This document shows positions 29,040 through 38,270 of a DNA stretch of 64,000 nt, in pieces. Numbering within the stretch: the stretch's first letter is position 1; every line of letters starts with the position of its first letter. The position numbers and the translations under genes were made by a program. This DNA is from Paraoerskovia sediminicola. Lineage in GTDB: Bacteria; Actinomycetota; Actinomycetes; Actinomycetales; Cellulomonadaceae. The DNA is taken from contig NZ_AP027729.1 of assembly GCF_030296575.1 (NCBI RefSeq), positions 1,922,001 through 1,986,000 on the forward strand, written 5' to 3'. The notes beneath the pieces were generated by a model that saw only the letters and a list, made by a program, of their open reading frames with translations, did no database searches and was not told where the DNA came from.

Positions 29040-29130
29040 CCGCGCCTGCGGTCAACACGGCCGGACGGCCACGCGGGACGATCCGGCGAGGCGACGACCC
29101 AGGGATCTCGGGCGCCGAAACCGCGCGGAC

Positions 29131-29168
29131 GAACGAGACCCCGCGCCGTCCGGCACGGGGTCTCGTTC
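29131..29168. terminator. Bidirectional terminator between dtd and LPXTG gene
   Basis: GAACGAGACCCCG pairs exactly with CGGGGTCTCGTTC across a 12-base loop, between two convergent genes. Confidence 0.85.
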
Positions 29169-29202
29169 ATGCTCCGGCGGTCCGCCGGTCGGTGTCCTGA
29201 GG

Positions 29203-29874
29203 TCAGGACTCCGTGGGCTTGCGGCGGCGGGTCCACACGACGAGACCGGCGCCGATGGCGAGCAGCGCGGCCGCGCCTCCGGCGTAGGCGGCGATCTCGG
29301 CGCCCGTGCGGGGCAGGCCGTCGGCACTCGCCGACACGGGGGTCGCGTCGCTGGTCGGGACGGAGCCGTCCGAGGGCGGGTTGGTCGCGCAGTTCGGGGT
29401 CGACGGCGGGTAGGCGACGTCGACCGTGGCCTCGGGGTTCACCGAGATCCGGACCTGCACGCTCGGGCGGACCCAGTCGTACTCGTCACCCTCGACCCAC
29501 TCGCCGTTCACGAGGGACCAGCCCGGCCAGTCGAGGGCCGTGCCGTCGGCCGCGACCACGGCACCGGGCCACAGGATGCGTCCGGAACCGACGGAGAGAC
29601 CGCTGACGACGTAGTCCTCGCCGTTCGGGTTGATGAAGGTGATCGTGAGGTCGGTCGCGTCGGTGTTCTCGACCTGGACGTCGTACGCGAGGTACGGGAC
29701 GTCCCCGTCGCAGATCGGCGTCTCGACGAGGGTGCTGAACGCGGGGGCCGGCGGCGGCTCGTACGTCTCGTCATCCGCGAAGGCGGACGATCCTGCGAGC
29801 ACCATCGGTGCAGCGACAGCGCCGGCCAGCGCTGCCCGGCGGACGCGGCGTGCTGTGGTCGTCATCGTCATCAC
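29203..29874 (-). CDS. Secreted LPXTG-type wall-anchored protein
   Basis: About 223 residues. Signal peptide to about residue 33 (GAVAAPMVLAGSSAFA). A beta-rich domain follows (DVQVENTDATDLTITFINP, two Cys that may pair), then a Ser/Thr-rich stretch. The sorting signal is LPRTG, a hydrophobic helix and RRRK tail. Sortase substrate on the cell surface. ATG follows AGGGCAG. Ligand or role unknown. Confidence 0.88.
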   Translation of the reverse strand: MMTMTTTARRVRRAALAGAVAAPMVLAGSSAFADDETYEPPPAPAFSTLVETPICDGDVPYLAYDVQVENTDATDLTITFINPNGEDYVVSGLSVGSGRILWPGAVVAADGTALDWPGWSLVNGEWVEGDEYDWVRPSVQVRISVNPEATVDVAYPPSTPNCATNPPSDGSVPTSDATPVSASADGLPRTGAEIAAYAGGAAALLAIGAGLVVWTRRRKPTES

Positions 29875-30296
29875 TGCCCTATCGGTCGTGTCTCACGGGC
29901 GCTCTGGCGCCCACACGGCCAACGGTAGCGAGGTGGCCGCGGCCGAGCGCCGGTCGTCCAGGGTGAAAAACGCCCCGGCGGCGCATCGTTGCCATTTTGT
30001 GACCATCGGTAAGGTCGCGCGCGGCACGAGCCGTCGCCAACCTGTAGCCGCCCGTGGAGGAGGCGCACGAACGAGACCACGAATCTTCGGACCCCGCGCC
30101 GCTCGCCTCGAGCGCACTGACGGACTGTTGTGACTTACAGCTCAGTAGGTCTATATTCCGCTCCACCAGATCTGGCTGGAGGCTTGCTGAGAGCGGTCCT
30201 GGGGCCTGCCCGCAGGGGGTGAGGTTCGTTGATGGCGGCTGGCTGTGCCCGCGGTCTGGATTTCCTGGGAACCAATGATGGCGTTTCTGGTCTCTT
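29875..30296 (+). other. Non-coding 5' boundary of the RHS island, with a candidate promoter
   Basis: No coding sequence is visible here. The left part is the 5' region of the LPXTG gene. A good housekeeping-type promoter, TTGTGA (30128-30133) with an 18-base spacer to TATATT (30152-30157), points toward the RHS fragment. Base composition drops in A/T-rich patches (TCTATATTCC, CATTTTGTGACC), unlike core intergenic DNA. I see no RHS protein in any frame left of about 30280, so the RHS gene is cut here rather than merely frameshifted. Confidence 0.45.
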
Positions 30297-33200
30297 GTGC
30301 TGGTGTTCCGGGTTCGTGGCGCGCGTCCGTCGCTCGCCCTGGTCGACGACGAGGGTGAACCGCTGCTCTACAGGCACACCGACGGTGGGCGAACGGTCCG
30401 TAAGGCTGGCACGTATGTCGCGCTCGACCCCGAGACCGCCGACTACGGCGCCAAGCTCGTGATCGCCGCCTACAAGACGTCGATGACGTTCACTGAGGAC
30501 GACGGCACGATCACCACCTTCGGGTACAACACCACGGCAGGGGAGTGGCTGGCGACCTCGGTGCAGGAGCCAGCGTCGACCAAGACCACCACGTTGACCC
30601 GCGACGGCGCTGGCAAGGTCACTCGCATCCTCGCCCCGGCGCCGGACGGCGTGACGTGCACAGGCAGCCTCGGCAAGGGGTGCCGTGCGCTGGACATCGC
30701 CTACGGCACGTCGGGCACCGCGAACGGCAAGGTCACCGCCGTCACCTATACCGCGTGGGACCCCGACAAGACCGGCGGCGCCGCAATGACGACTGTGCAG
30801 GTGGCTACCTACACCTACGACAGCGCGGGCCAGCTCGCGACCATGACCGACCCGCGCTCCAGCCTGGCCACCAGCTACGGCTACGCAGGAACGTCGCCCT
30901 CGGGTCAGCCACTACTGACGACGGTTACCCCGTCTGGTCTGTCGCCGTACACGCTGAACTACGCCGGCACCAGTCCTGCGGCACTCAGGGGACACCTGCT
31001 CTCGGTCGACCGCGCCCCCGCCGTCGCGGGTGGCGACACGGTCAAGGTGTCGCGGTTCGTCTACGACATCGACCCGGCAGCAAGCACGAGCGGACTGCCC
31101 ACGATGGACACCGAGCTGCTCTCCCGGTGGGGTCAGGCCACCGCCCCGACCCACGGGTACGCCGCGTTCTCCGCTGACAAGCAGGACGTCGGCGGCGGGA
31201 CCGGCGCGACCATCACCTCCCCGTCCCAGGTGAGCTCAGGAGCGTGGCCGTTCGCCGAGCTGCAGTACACCGACGATGACGGGCGCGTAATCAATACCGC
31301 CGCGCACGGCGCAGGGGACTGGCAGTTCACCTCCAGCGGGTACGACACGGACGGCCGCGTGATCCGGTCCCTGGACGAGACCGCGACCTCGCAACTTCGC
31401 CACCTCAACGCCGACCTTACGCACTCAGGCGAAGAGATCGACTCCTACGCCACCATCACCCGTTACAACACCGCCGCGGGGCTGAACTCAGCCGGGACGT
31501 TCGTCACCGACGTGTGGGCTCCGGCCGCCGACATCGACGGGCAGCTCGTGCGCACTCACACCCACACCGACTACGACCAGGGCGCACCCAACAACGGCAT
31601 CAACCCCGGGACCGAGCTCCCCTATCGGCTGCCCACCACCATCACCACGACGCAGGCCGACGGGCTTTCTGGGTCCGCAGACCCAGAGGTCTCCGTTGCC
31701 ACTGACGAGCCGCTGCTGACGCAAGAGCTCGCCGGGTACGACGCGATCGACGGCAAGCCATACACGGACCCGACCTCGGGTTGGTACCAAGGGCAGGCGA
31801 CCACGTCGACCACCGTGATGGGTGACGGTGAGGCTGACATCGTCACCAAGACCCGCTACGACGCCGAAGGGCGCACGGTCGAGGTCCGCAAGCCCGGCTC
31901 CACCGGCACCGACGCGGCTACCACACTGACCGGCTACTACACCGCCGGGACACAGACCGGCGTGTTCGCCCAGTGCGGTGACCGGCCCGAATGGGCCGGC
32001 ATGGCCTGCGCCACCCGCACCGGGGAAGCGACCCCGACCACCCCGGTCGAGGCCACCACGAAGTACTCCCTGTACCTTGCGCCACGGGAGGCCACCGAGA
32101 CCCTCGGCACCGTCGTGCGCACCACCACCACGACCTACGACGATGCCGGTCGCCAACTCGTGACACGCACCACCACCAACGGTCTGACCGGGTCCGAGCC
32201 CGTGCCCGCGACCCGCTCCGAGTACGACGCCGGCACCGGACTGGCCACCGCGACGGTCTCTCTCGACGGCGCTGGCGCCGAGATCGCGCGTATCAGCACG
32301 GGGTATGACCTGTGGGGGCAGGCTGTGACCTACACCGACACCGATGGCGAGACGACCAGCACGACTTACGACTCGGCCGGTCGCGTCGTCAAGGTCACGG
32401 ACCCGATCCGCGCCGTCGAGTACGGGTACGGGTCAGGAACCGAGCATCGCGGCTACCCGACCTTGGTCAAGATCCCCGGCACCGGCCAGTTCACCGCAAC
32501 CTACGACGCCGCCGGGAACATGACCACCCAGTCCTTGCTCGGCCAGCGCGTCACCCAGCACTCCACCTACGACCCCAGGTCAGGGCAGCTCACGGGCCTC
32601 GGCTACACCGGCGCCCCATTGCCTGGCGAGGACGAGCAAGAGCTGCTCGCCTGGAGCGTCGAGTCCGACATCCAGGACCGCACCACCTCCATCACGTCCT
32701 CCGCCGCTACCGGCGCCGAGGCGCTTGACGACGAAGGCAACCCCATCACGGGGGTGGGCTCAACCGAACACAAGCCTTCACCTACGATCGCGCCGAACGC
32801 CTCACCCGGGCAACCGACACGATCGGCGAGACCTGCACCAACCGCGCCTACGGCTTCGACGTGCGCGGGAACCGCCTGACGAAGAACACGTCTGTCCACG
32901 ACGTCGACTGCACCAGCACTGCCGTGAACACGACCGTGAAGGCGTGGAGCTACGACACGGCGGACCGCGTGCAGAGGGGCGCCAACTCGGCTGGTGCATA
33001 CGTCTAGGACGCGCTCGGGCGACAGACCAGTGTGCCGGGCGTGGATACCCCGGACGGGAACGCGGCCGGTGACCTCGCGATCGGGTACTACGACACTGAT
33101 GCCGCCCGCACCCTCACCCAGGGGGCGTGTCCACCACTTTCACGCTCGACCCTGCCGGTCGCCGCGCTACCGCCACCAGCACCAAGGCGGGAACTGACAC

Positions 33201-34076
33201 CACCACGACGGTCAGGCACTACACCGACACCTCCGACAGCCCCGGCTACGCCGTCAAGACCACGGGCACTGCCACACCGGTCACTACCTGGTACGGCGCC
33301 TCCATCGGCGGCGACCTGGGCCTCGAGATCACCGACGACGCGGCCATGCTCACCCTCATCGATCCGCTCGGCTCCACCGCCACCACCATCACCCTGCCCG
33401 CCATCGATGAACCACTCCAGCTCGGAGCCCTCGGCACCTGGGACGAATACGGCAACACCATCACCAACCCCGCCCAGACCGGAGCGATCACCTACGGATG
33501 GCTCGGCGGCAAGGAACGCGCCCAAGACGCCACCGGCCTCACCCTCATGGGAGCCCGCCTGTACAACCCGGTCACAGGCCTCTTCACCGCTGTCGATCCT
33601 GTCGACGGCGGAAACACCACCGCTTACAGCTACCCCCAAGACCCCATCAATCAGAGCGACCTGGACGGCCAAACGAAGAAGAAGAAAAAGGGTTTCTGGT
33701 CTAGAAATTGGAAGTGGTTTGCAGCTGGGGGCTGGTCGTTGGAGTAGCCGCGGTGTGCGTCTTCGCAAGCGTGGCATGTGGGGCAGCGACTAGCACGGGT
33801 GTGCGCGTGGGTGCGCGCATTGCGGCTCGCGGCGCCGTGCGCGCCGCTCGCGCGACCCGATACTATTCCAGTCCGAGTTCGCGGGGGTGGGCGTTCGGCA
33901 ACAAGAGTCTCGGTGCACCAAAGCCTGGGCGCTTCAACAACACACGACGTGGTGACGGAAGGCGCGCCCTCGGGTGGTCTGTCCATCGCCAAAAGACGGG
34001 CGTGTATAAGTCCTTTAGATACAAGAGTTCATCTGGAAAGCATTGGAACGTCTACCGAGGGAAAAGGCTGAACTGA
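30297..34076 (+). pseudogene. 5'-truncated RHS/YD-repeat polymorphic toxin gene with C-terminal toxin tip
   Basis: About 1260 codons when three frame breaks are repaired. Repeated YD motifs (YDSAGQLATMTDPR, YDTDGRVIRSLDE, YDDAGRQLVTRTT, YDSAGRVVKVTDP, YDAAGNMTTQSLL) are followed by the RHS core end MGARLYNPVTGLFTAVDPV and then a unique tip. Full-length relatives carry a secretion signal and N-terminal domains that are absent here. Breaks lie in five-base G runs at 32750-32754, 33121-33125 and 33727-33731; one added G repairs each. A TAG at 33005-33007 replaces a Tyr codon in AYV-DALGRQ and is a substitution, not an indel. The missing 5' end and the stop codon make a non-functional relic likely, but an internal start after the stop could still express core plus tip. 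Confidence 0.8.
33661..34076 (+). other. Candidate toxin tip of the RHS protein (unrecognised family)
   Basis: After the RHS core the repaired frame gives a Lys-rich hinge (TKKKKKGFWSRNWKWF), a hydrophobic segment (VVGVAAVCVFASVACGA), an Arg/Ala helix, and a basic C-terminal domain of about 70 residues ending GWSVHRQKTGVYKSF and GKHWNVYRGKRLN. The hydrophobic segment resembles pre-toxin membrane-insertion regions. Basic charge with His, Lys and Trp residues would suit a small nuclease, but I cannot name a family. GC content falls from here to the end of the next gene, the usual sign of an exchanged toxin cassette. Confidence 0.5.
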
Positions 34077-34636
34077 TGGCCACATTGCGTGAACTGGGGG
34101 CACGGCTTGCCGAAGATCTCCAAAACCGAACGGGCAGGAGCGTCGCCATTGAGGCGATTCGCCGTGGCGTGGTGGTGATGCAAATGCATGAACATTTGCA
34201 TCCAATAACGATTGTGGCAGGTTTTGTCCGCGACGGCGGCTCTCTACATGTTAGTGGTCTCTCGATTACTGGCGGCGGGTATGCGGACCATGTTAAGGGC
34301 GAGTCTCCGGCTGAAAGGGCGGCATATGTCGACGCATGGATCAGAGCTAGCGACCGTGGCTTAATTGCGGTGCGCGAGTCTCCTGAGTTGGGACCCCCGT
34401 GTCTGCCGACTGGTGTCCTGGAAACAATTCGGCAGAACACAACCTTCGATATTGATGCCTCGGGCAGGGTTCTGATGGGCAATGTCAAAAGTGGCCTTCG
34501 GGCTTGTTCGAGCGGTGGCACGACGTACGTTGTTGGCGACGGAGTTTGGTTCGAAGTTGTCGGGAAAGAGAGCAAAGTCTTCGCGTCATCCATGATGGGC
34601 TTACTCGACTCTCTGCTGCCTGGTTCGGATGACTAA
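34076..34636 (+). CDS. Candidate immunity protein for the RHS toxin tip
   Basis: 186 residues; ATG overlaps the stop of the toxin-tip frame (TGATG), so the two are translationally linked. No signal peptide or membrane segment: a cytosolic protein with acidic C-terminus (LLPGSDD). I recognise no domain. Segments such as VVVMQMHEHLHPITIVAGFV and SLHVSGLSITGGGYADHV suggest a beta-sheet core. Codon use is visibly richer in A/T third positions than neighbours. Position directly after a toxin tip is the basis of the call. An IS end begins two bases after the stop. Confidence 0.55.
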   Translation: MATLRELGARLAEDLQNRTGRSVAIEAIRRGVVVMQMHEHLHPITIVAGFVRDGGSLHVSGLSITGGGYADHVKGESPAERAAYVDAWIRASDRGLIAVRESPELGPPCLPTGVLETIRQNTTFDIDASGRVLMGNVKSGLRACSSGGTTYVVGDGVWFEVVGKESKVFASSMMGLLDSLLPGSDD

Positions 34637-34638
34637 TA

Positions 34639-35012
34639 GGGCTCTTCGGACATCTGGTGCGAATCATGAGGTGAGTCCGCCGGCGGCGAGGAGCATGCGT
34701 AGGCGGTAGTTGGTGCGGTTGCGGTAGCCGCGGGCGAGGCGGCGGTGGAACTCGATGACGCCTCCACCGCCTCGGTGGGTCCGTTGTTCGCCCTGCCGGT
34801 GGTGAAGGAGGCCAGGAACGCCTCGCGCCAGCGCCTGAGGGTCCGCCCGAGGCGGGCGACCTCGGGATGGGGCAGGTGTGGAAGGAGTCCAGGATCTTCT
34901 CTGCACGCTTCTTGCCCGCGGCGGTGTCCTTGTCGCGGTAGGTGGCGCGGAGGTCCTGGGCGCAGCACCAGGCGATGTAGACCTTCACGTGGGCGGGGTC
35001 GGCCTCGATCGC
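34639..35012 (-). mobile_element. ISL3-family transposase remnant (3' part) with terminal end
   Basis: On the minus strand three frames together give the C-terminal third of an ISL3 transposase: ADPAHVKVYIAWCCAQDLRA, KKRAEKILDSFHTCPIP, LGRTLRRWREAFLASFTTGR, then FHRRLARGYRNRTNYRLRML and a TGA at 34664. At least two frame breaks and a damaged NG-VIE segment are present. The outer end reads GGGCTCTTCGG at 34639, matching the GGCTCTT termini usual for ISL3. The 5' half of the element is missing, replaced by RHS sequence. Non-functional. Confidence 0.75.
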
Positions 35013-35184
35013 GACCGCGCCGAACGCCTCTCCCGGGCAACCGACATGATCGGCGAGACCTGCACCACCCGCGCCTACGGCTTCGACGTGCGCGGGAACC
35101 GCCTGACCCAGAACACGACCCGGCACGATGCGGACTGCACCACGGGCACGTACGCCTACGACGAGCTCGGACGACAGACCTCCT
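35013..35184 (+). repeat. Second, partial copy of the RHS core segment
   Basis: About 150 bases are nearly identical (roughly nine in ten positions by eye) to 32786-32930 of the RHS gene, encoding RAERLSRATDMIGETC, RAYGFDVRGNRLTQN and YAYDELGRQTS. It sits between two IS remnants and joins nothing downstream. It is probably the stump of another RHS 3' end or of a recombined tip cassette. Confidence 0.8.
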
Positions 35185-35204
35185 TGCCAGCCGTAGACGC
35201 CCCC

Positions 35205-35787
35205 AGGAAGCGAGACCGCCGCCCGAGAACGCGGTCGTGCTGTGCGTGGACGAGAAGTCCCAGATCCAGGCACTGGACCGCACCCAGCCCATCCTGCCGA
35301 TGCAGCCCGGGCAGATCGAGCGCCGCTCCCACGACTACGTGCGGCACGGCACCTCCACCTTGTTCGCCGCGCTGGAGGTCGCGACCGGGCAGGTCACCGC
35401 CGCGCTCAAGCTTCGCCACCGCCGCCAGGAGTTCCTCGCGTTCCTCAAACAGGTCGCCCGCGCCTACCCCGAGCGCGAGCTGCACCTGGTGATGGACAAC
35501 TACGCCGCGCACAAGACCCCCGAGGTCAAGGCCTGGCTCGCCGCGAACCCGCGGATCCACATGCACTTCACGCCCACGCACGCCTCGTCGAGGTCTGGTT
35601 CGGCATCGTCGAACGCCAGGCCATCCGCCGCGGTGTCTTCAGGTCCGTCAAGGAACTCAACGCCAAGATCCGCGCCTTCATCAACGGCTGGAACTACCGC
35701 TCCCACCCCTTCATCTGGACCAAGGCCGCCGAAGAGATCCTCACGAAGGCCAACCCGAAGAAGACTTCAAAGACGCGCCACAACTAG
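35205..35787 (+). pseudogene. IS630-family transposase remnant
   Basis: DDE transposase of the IS630 type lacking its N-terminal helix-turn-helix part. Present: VVLCVDEKSQIQALDRTQP (first Asp), LHLVMDNYAAHKTPEVKAWL (second Asp), then IHMHFTPTHAS. About 13 bases are missing after this, where relatives read WLNQVE, so the frame shifts. The rest (WFGIVERQAIRRGVFRSV, FINGWNYRSHPFIWTKAAEE) continues in another frame to TAG. The stop meets the convergent DUF4012 stop within one base. Confidence 0.85.
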
Positions 35788-37607
35788 CAGGCAGGCACCG
35801 CCTGGACCGCGAGCCCCGATGAGGTCGCCGTGGGAGTCGTCCAGAGGTCGATCGTGCTGCTGTCGTCGTCGGCCGCGGCGTCCCCGTCGGTCGCTGCGGG
35901 GCCGCCGCGCATGTCCACGTCGACGGTCGTGCTCGCCCCCGGGGCCAGCGAGATCGGGATCTCGGTGGCCCGGCGGCCCCCGACCTCCGCGGTCTGCCCG
36001 CCCGTGCTCTCGCCGTCCCGGGTGATGTCGGTGAGCGTCCCGCCCCGGGACGGGTACAGGACCAGGTTCACGCGGATCATCACCGGGTCGGCGTCGGGGG
36101 AGGTGCCGAGGACGTAGCCGGGCAGGGACGTCGCCGCGTCGTCGGGCACCCGGGAGGTCAGCACCGTCCGGACCGTGTGGACGCTCCCTTCCGGCGTGCA
36201 CCGGGTCGCGACGATCTCGCTCTCCGTGTCCAGGTAGTAGGTGAGCTTGCCCGAGACGGCGTCGTTGACGAAGACGCCCAGCGACGCGTCCGCGCGGGCG
36301 GCAGTGTCGATGGCCCCCGAGAGCAGCGTGTCCTCCAGGACGTCCTGCTCGTCCTCGTGCGCCGACCACAGCAGCAGACGGTGCTCCTCCGCCGCGCGCA
36401 GGAACGCGGCCTGGACGTCGCCCGCGCCGACGGATCCGTCGAGCGCCCGACCGAACACGGCGGCCGAGACCGACGCGAAGAACGCGTCGGTCTCCTCGGG
36501 CGTCCCGAACGTCGCGTACACCTCGGAGAGCAGCAGCTCGACGGCGTTCTCGGCGGTGACCTCGATGCCGTCGCTCGTGATCGGACCGGTCGCCTCCAGC
36601 AGGTACGAGAGCGCCACCGGGTCGGTCGCCAGGACCCCGTCGACGTCACCGCCGAGGCTCTGCCGCCACATCTCGGCCGTCGTCGCGGCCGCCGTCGGGA
36701 AGTCCGGCGTCAGGACGGTGTCCTGGACGAACCGCCCCATCCGGTCCGTGTAGAGATGCTCGTCCTCGGGGGCCAGCGGGAGCACCGGCTCCGCGTACGG
36801 GCCGAACACGTTGCTGGGCACCTGGCGGCCGAGGGTGATCCGCCCGCCGTCGGCGTGGATCTCGGCGACGGCGCCGGGTATCCCGCCGGCAGCCCGCAGC
36901 TCGGCGCTGTTGAGGTTCAGCAGCAGGTAGGTCCGCGGGCCGTCGGCGCCCAGCAGCGGCGGCACGAGATCCACGAACCGTTCGCCCGTCGCGACGACCG
37001 ACGCGAGGTCGACGGTGCGGTCGCGCAGGTCGTCGACGGGCCCCGCCACGACCGGCAGCAGCGCCGAGGTGTCGATCGCGCCGAGGTCGGCGACCACGCC
37101 GTCGATCGCCGTCGAGGCCTCGTGCACCACGGGCGCCGCGTCGGTGACCGGCGCCAGGTCGATCGCGCCGTCGACGGGTCGCAGACCGTCGCCCGCGAGC
37201 ACCTGGGCGACCTGGGCCAGCGGCGGCAGCACGTCCTGGACGAGGGTGTCGACGGATGCCGCCGTGGTCGAGACGGCGGACACGTCGGCTCCGACGCCGG
37301 GGGTGTGTGCGGCTGCCGCCCACAACGGACCGTCGGTGTTCTCTCGGGCCGTCGTCGTGAGCGGGGCGAGGTCGTCGAGCACGTCCCGCGCCGCGTCCAC
37401 GTCGCCGGACCGCACCGCGTCCTCCGCGGCCGGCAGCATCTCGGCCGCCTCGGTGAGCGCGTCCCGCGCGGCGAGGGCCTCGCGGGCGAGCAGCGCGACG
37501 CAGACGACGAGGGCGACCACGAGGGCGCCGAGCACCAGGACCACCCACCGGACGACGTGCCTGCGTGGGCGTCGAGACGCCGGGGGCTCGGTGGCCGGTG
37601 CTGCCAT
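35784..37607 (-). CDS. DUF4012 membrane protein
   Basis: About 607 residues. One transmembrane helix (about 20-45, WVVLVLGALVVALVVCVALL) then a large extracytoplasmic region with the DUF4012 pattern: YLLLNLNSAELRAAGGIPGA, TEMWRQSLGGDVDGVLATDPVAL-type core, and LLLWSAHEDEQ. Members often lie in surface polysaccharide loci; function unknown. TACAGT ends exactly six bases before ATG, so the mRNA is probably leaderless. Its 3' end abuts the IS630 remnant, so the last residues could have been altered by insertion. Confidence 0.82.
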   Translation of the reverse strand: MAAPATEPPASRRPRRHVVRWVVLVLGALVVALVVCVALLAREALAARDALTEAAEMLPAAEDAVRSGDVDAARDVLDDLAPLTTTARENTDGPLWAAAAHTPGVGADVSAVSTTAASVDTLVQDVLPPLAQVAQVLAGDGLRPVDGAIDLAPVTDAAPVVHEASTAIDGVVADLGAIDTSALLPVVAGPVDDLRDRTVDLASVVATGERFVDLVPPLLGADGPRTYLLLNLNSAELRAAGGIPGAVAEIHADGGRITLGRQVPSNVFGPYAEPVLPLAPEDEHLYTDRMGRFVQDTVLTPDFPTAAATTAEMWRQSLGGDVDGVLATDPVALSYLLEATGPITSDGIEVTAENAVELLLSEVYATFGTPEETDAFFASVSAAVFGRALDGSVGAGDVQAAFLRAAEEHRLLLWSAHEDEQDVLEDTLLSGAIDTAARADASLGVFVNDAVSGKLTYYLDTESEIVATRCTPEGSVHTVRTVLTSRVPDDAATSLPGYVLGTSPDADPVMIRVNLVLYPSRGGTLTDITRDGESTGGQTAEVGGRRATEIPISLAPGASTTVDVDMRGGPAATDGDAAADDDSSTIDLWTTPTATSSGLAVQAVPAC

Positions 37608-37727
37608 GCGCACACTGTAGGGCGCTGCCCGCGGGCGGTGGGCGACCGACCGGTGACCGGTCGGCGTGCGACGTGACCGTGAGGCCCTAGCGTGGTCGGC
37701 GCACCACCACCGACCGAAGGAGCAGAC

Positions 37728-38168
37728 ATGCCCGCACGTACCGCCAGGACCGCTTGGAACGGCTCGCTCGAGGAGGGCTCGGGGCAGGTCGAGCTCACGA
37801 GCTCGGGCGTCTCGACGTTCGACGTCTCGTTCCCGCGCCGCGCCGCCGACGACGCCGAAGGCGTCACGAGCCCTGAAGAGCTCATCGCCGCCGCGCACTC
37901 GTCGTGCTTCGCCATGCAGCTCTCGGCACTGCTCGCGGAGGCCGGGGCCACGCCGGTCGCGCTCGAGGTCAGCGCCACGGTGTCGCTCGGTGAGGACCCG
38001 GCAGGCGGGTTCCGCATCCCCTCGATCGAGATCACCGTGCGCGGCGAGGTCGAGGGCATCGACGCCGCGAAGTTCCAGGAGGTCGCGGAGAGCGCCAAGG
38101 CGACGTGCCCGGTGTCCAAGGCGCTCACCGGCACGGAGATCACGCTGGACGCGACGCTCGAGTCCTGA
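37728..38168 (+). CDS. OsmC-family peroxidase
   Basis: 146 residues. OsmC-type thiol peroxidase that reduces organic hydroperoxides. Redox Cys60 (AAHSSCFAMQL) and Cys127 (AKATCPVSKAL) are both in place, with the TSPEELIAAAHSSC signature. ATG follows GAAGGAGC. It stands alone with a TAGCGT element about 40 bases upstream. Confidence 0.92.
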   Translation: MPARTARTAWNGSLEEGSGQVELTSSGVSTFDVSFPRRAADDAEGVTSPEELIAAAHSSCFAMQLSALLAEAGATPVALEVSATVSLGEDPAGGFRIPSIEITVRGEVEGIDAAKFQEVAESAKATCPVSKALTGTEITLDATLES

Positions 38169-38270
38169 CCGAGGACCTCGATTCCGGCCGACCCGGGAAG
38201 CCCGGCTCCGTCGTCCGACCTCTTCGGGTCCGGGCGCGGGGCCGGTGTCGGTTCCGGAGGCGGGACCGGC

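Noticed and set aside
34664-34906. Independent small gene on the minus strand after the immunity gene
   Set aside because: Its C-terminal half matches ISL3 transposase ends; it is a frameshifted remnant.
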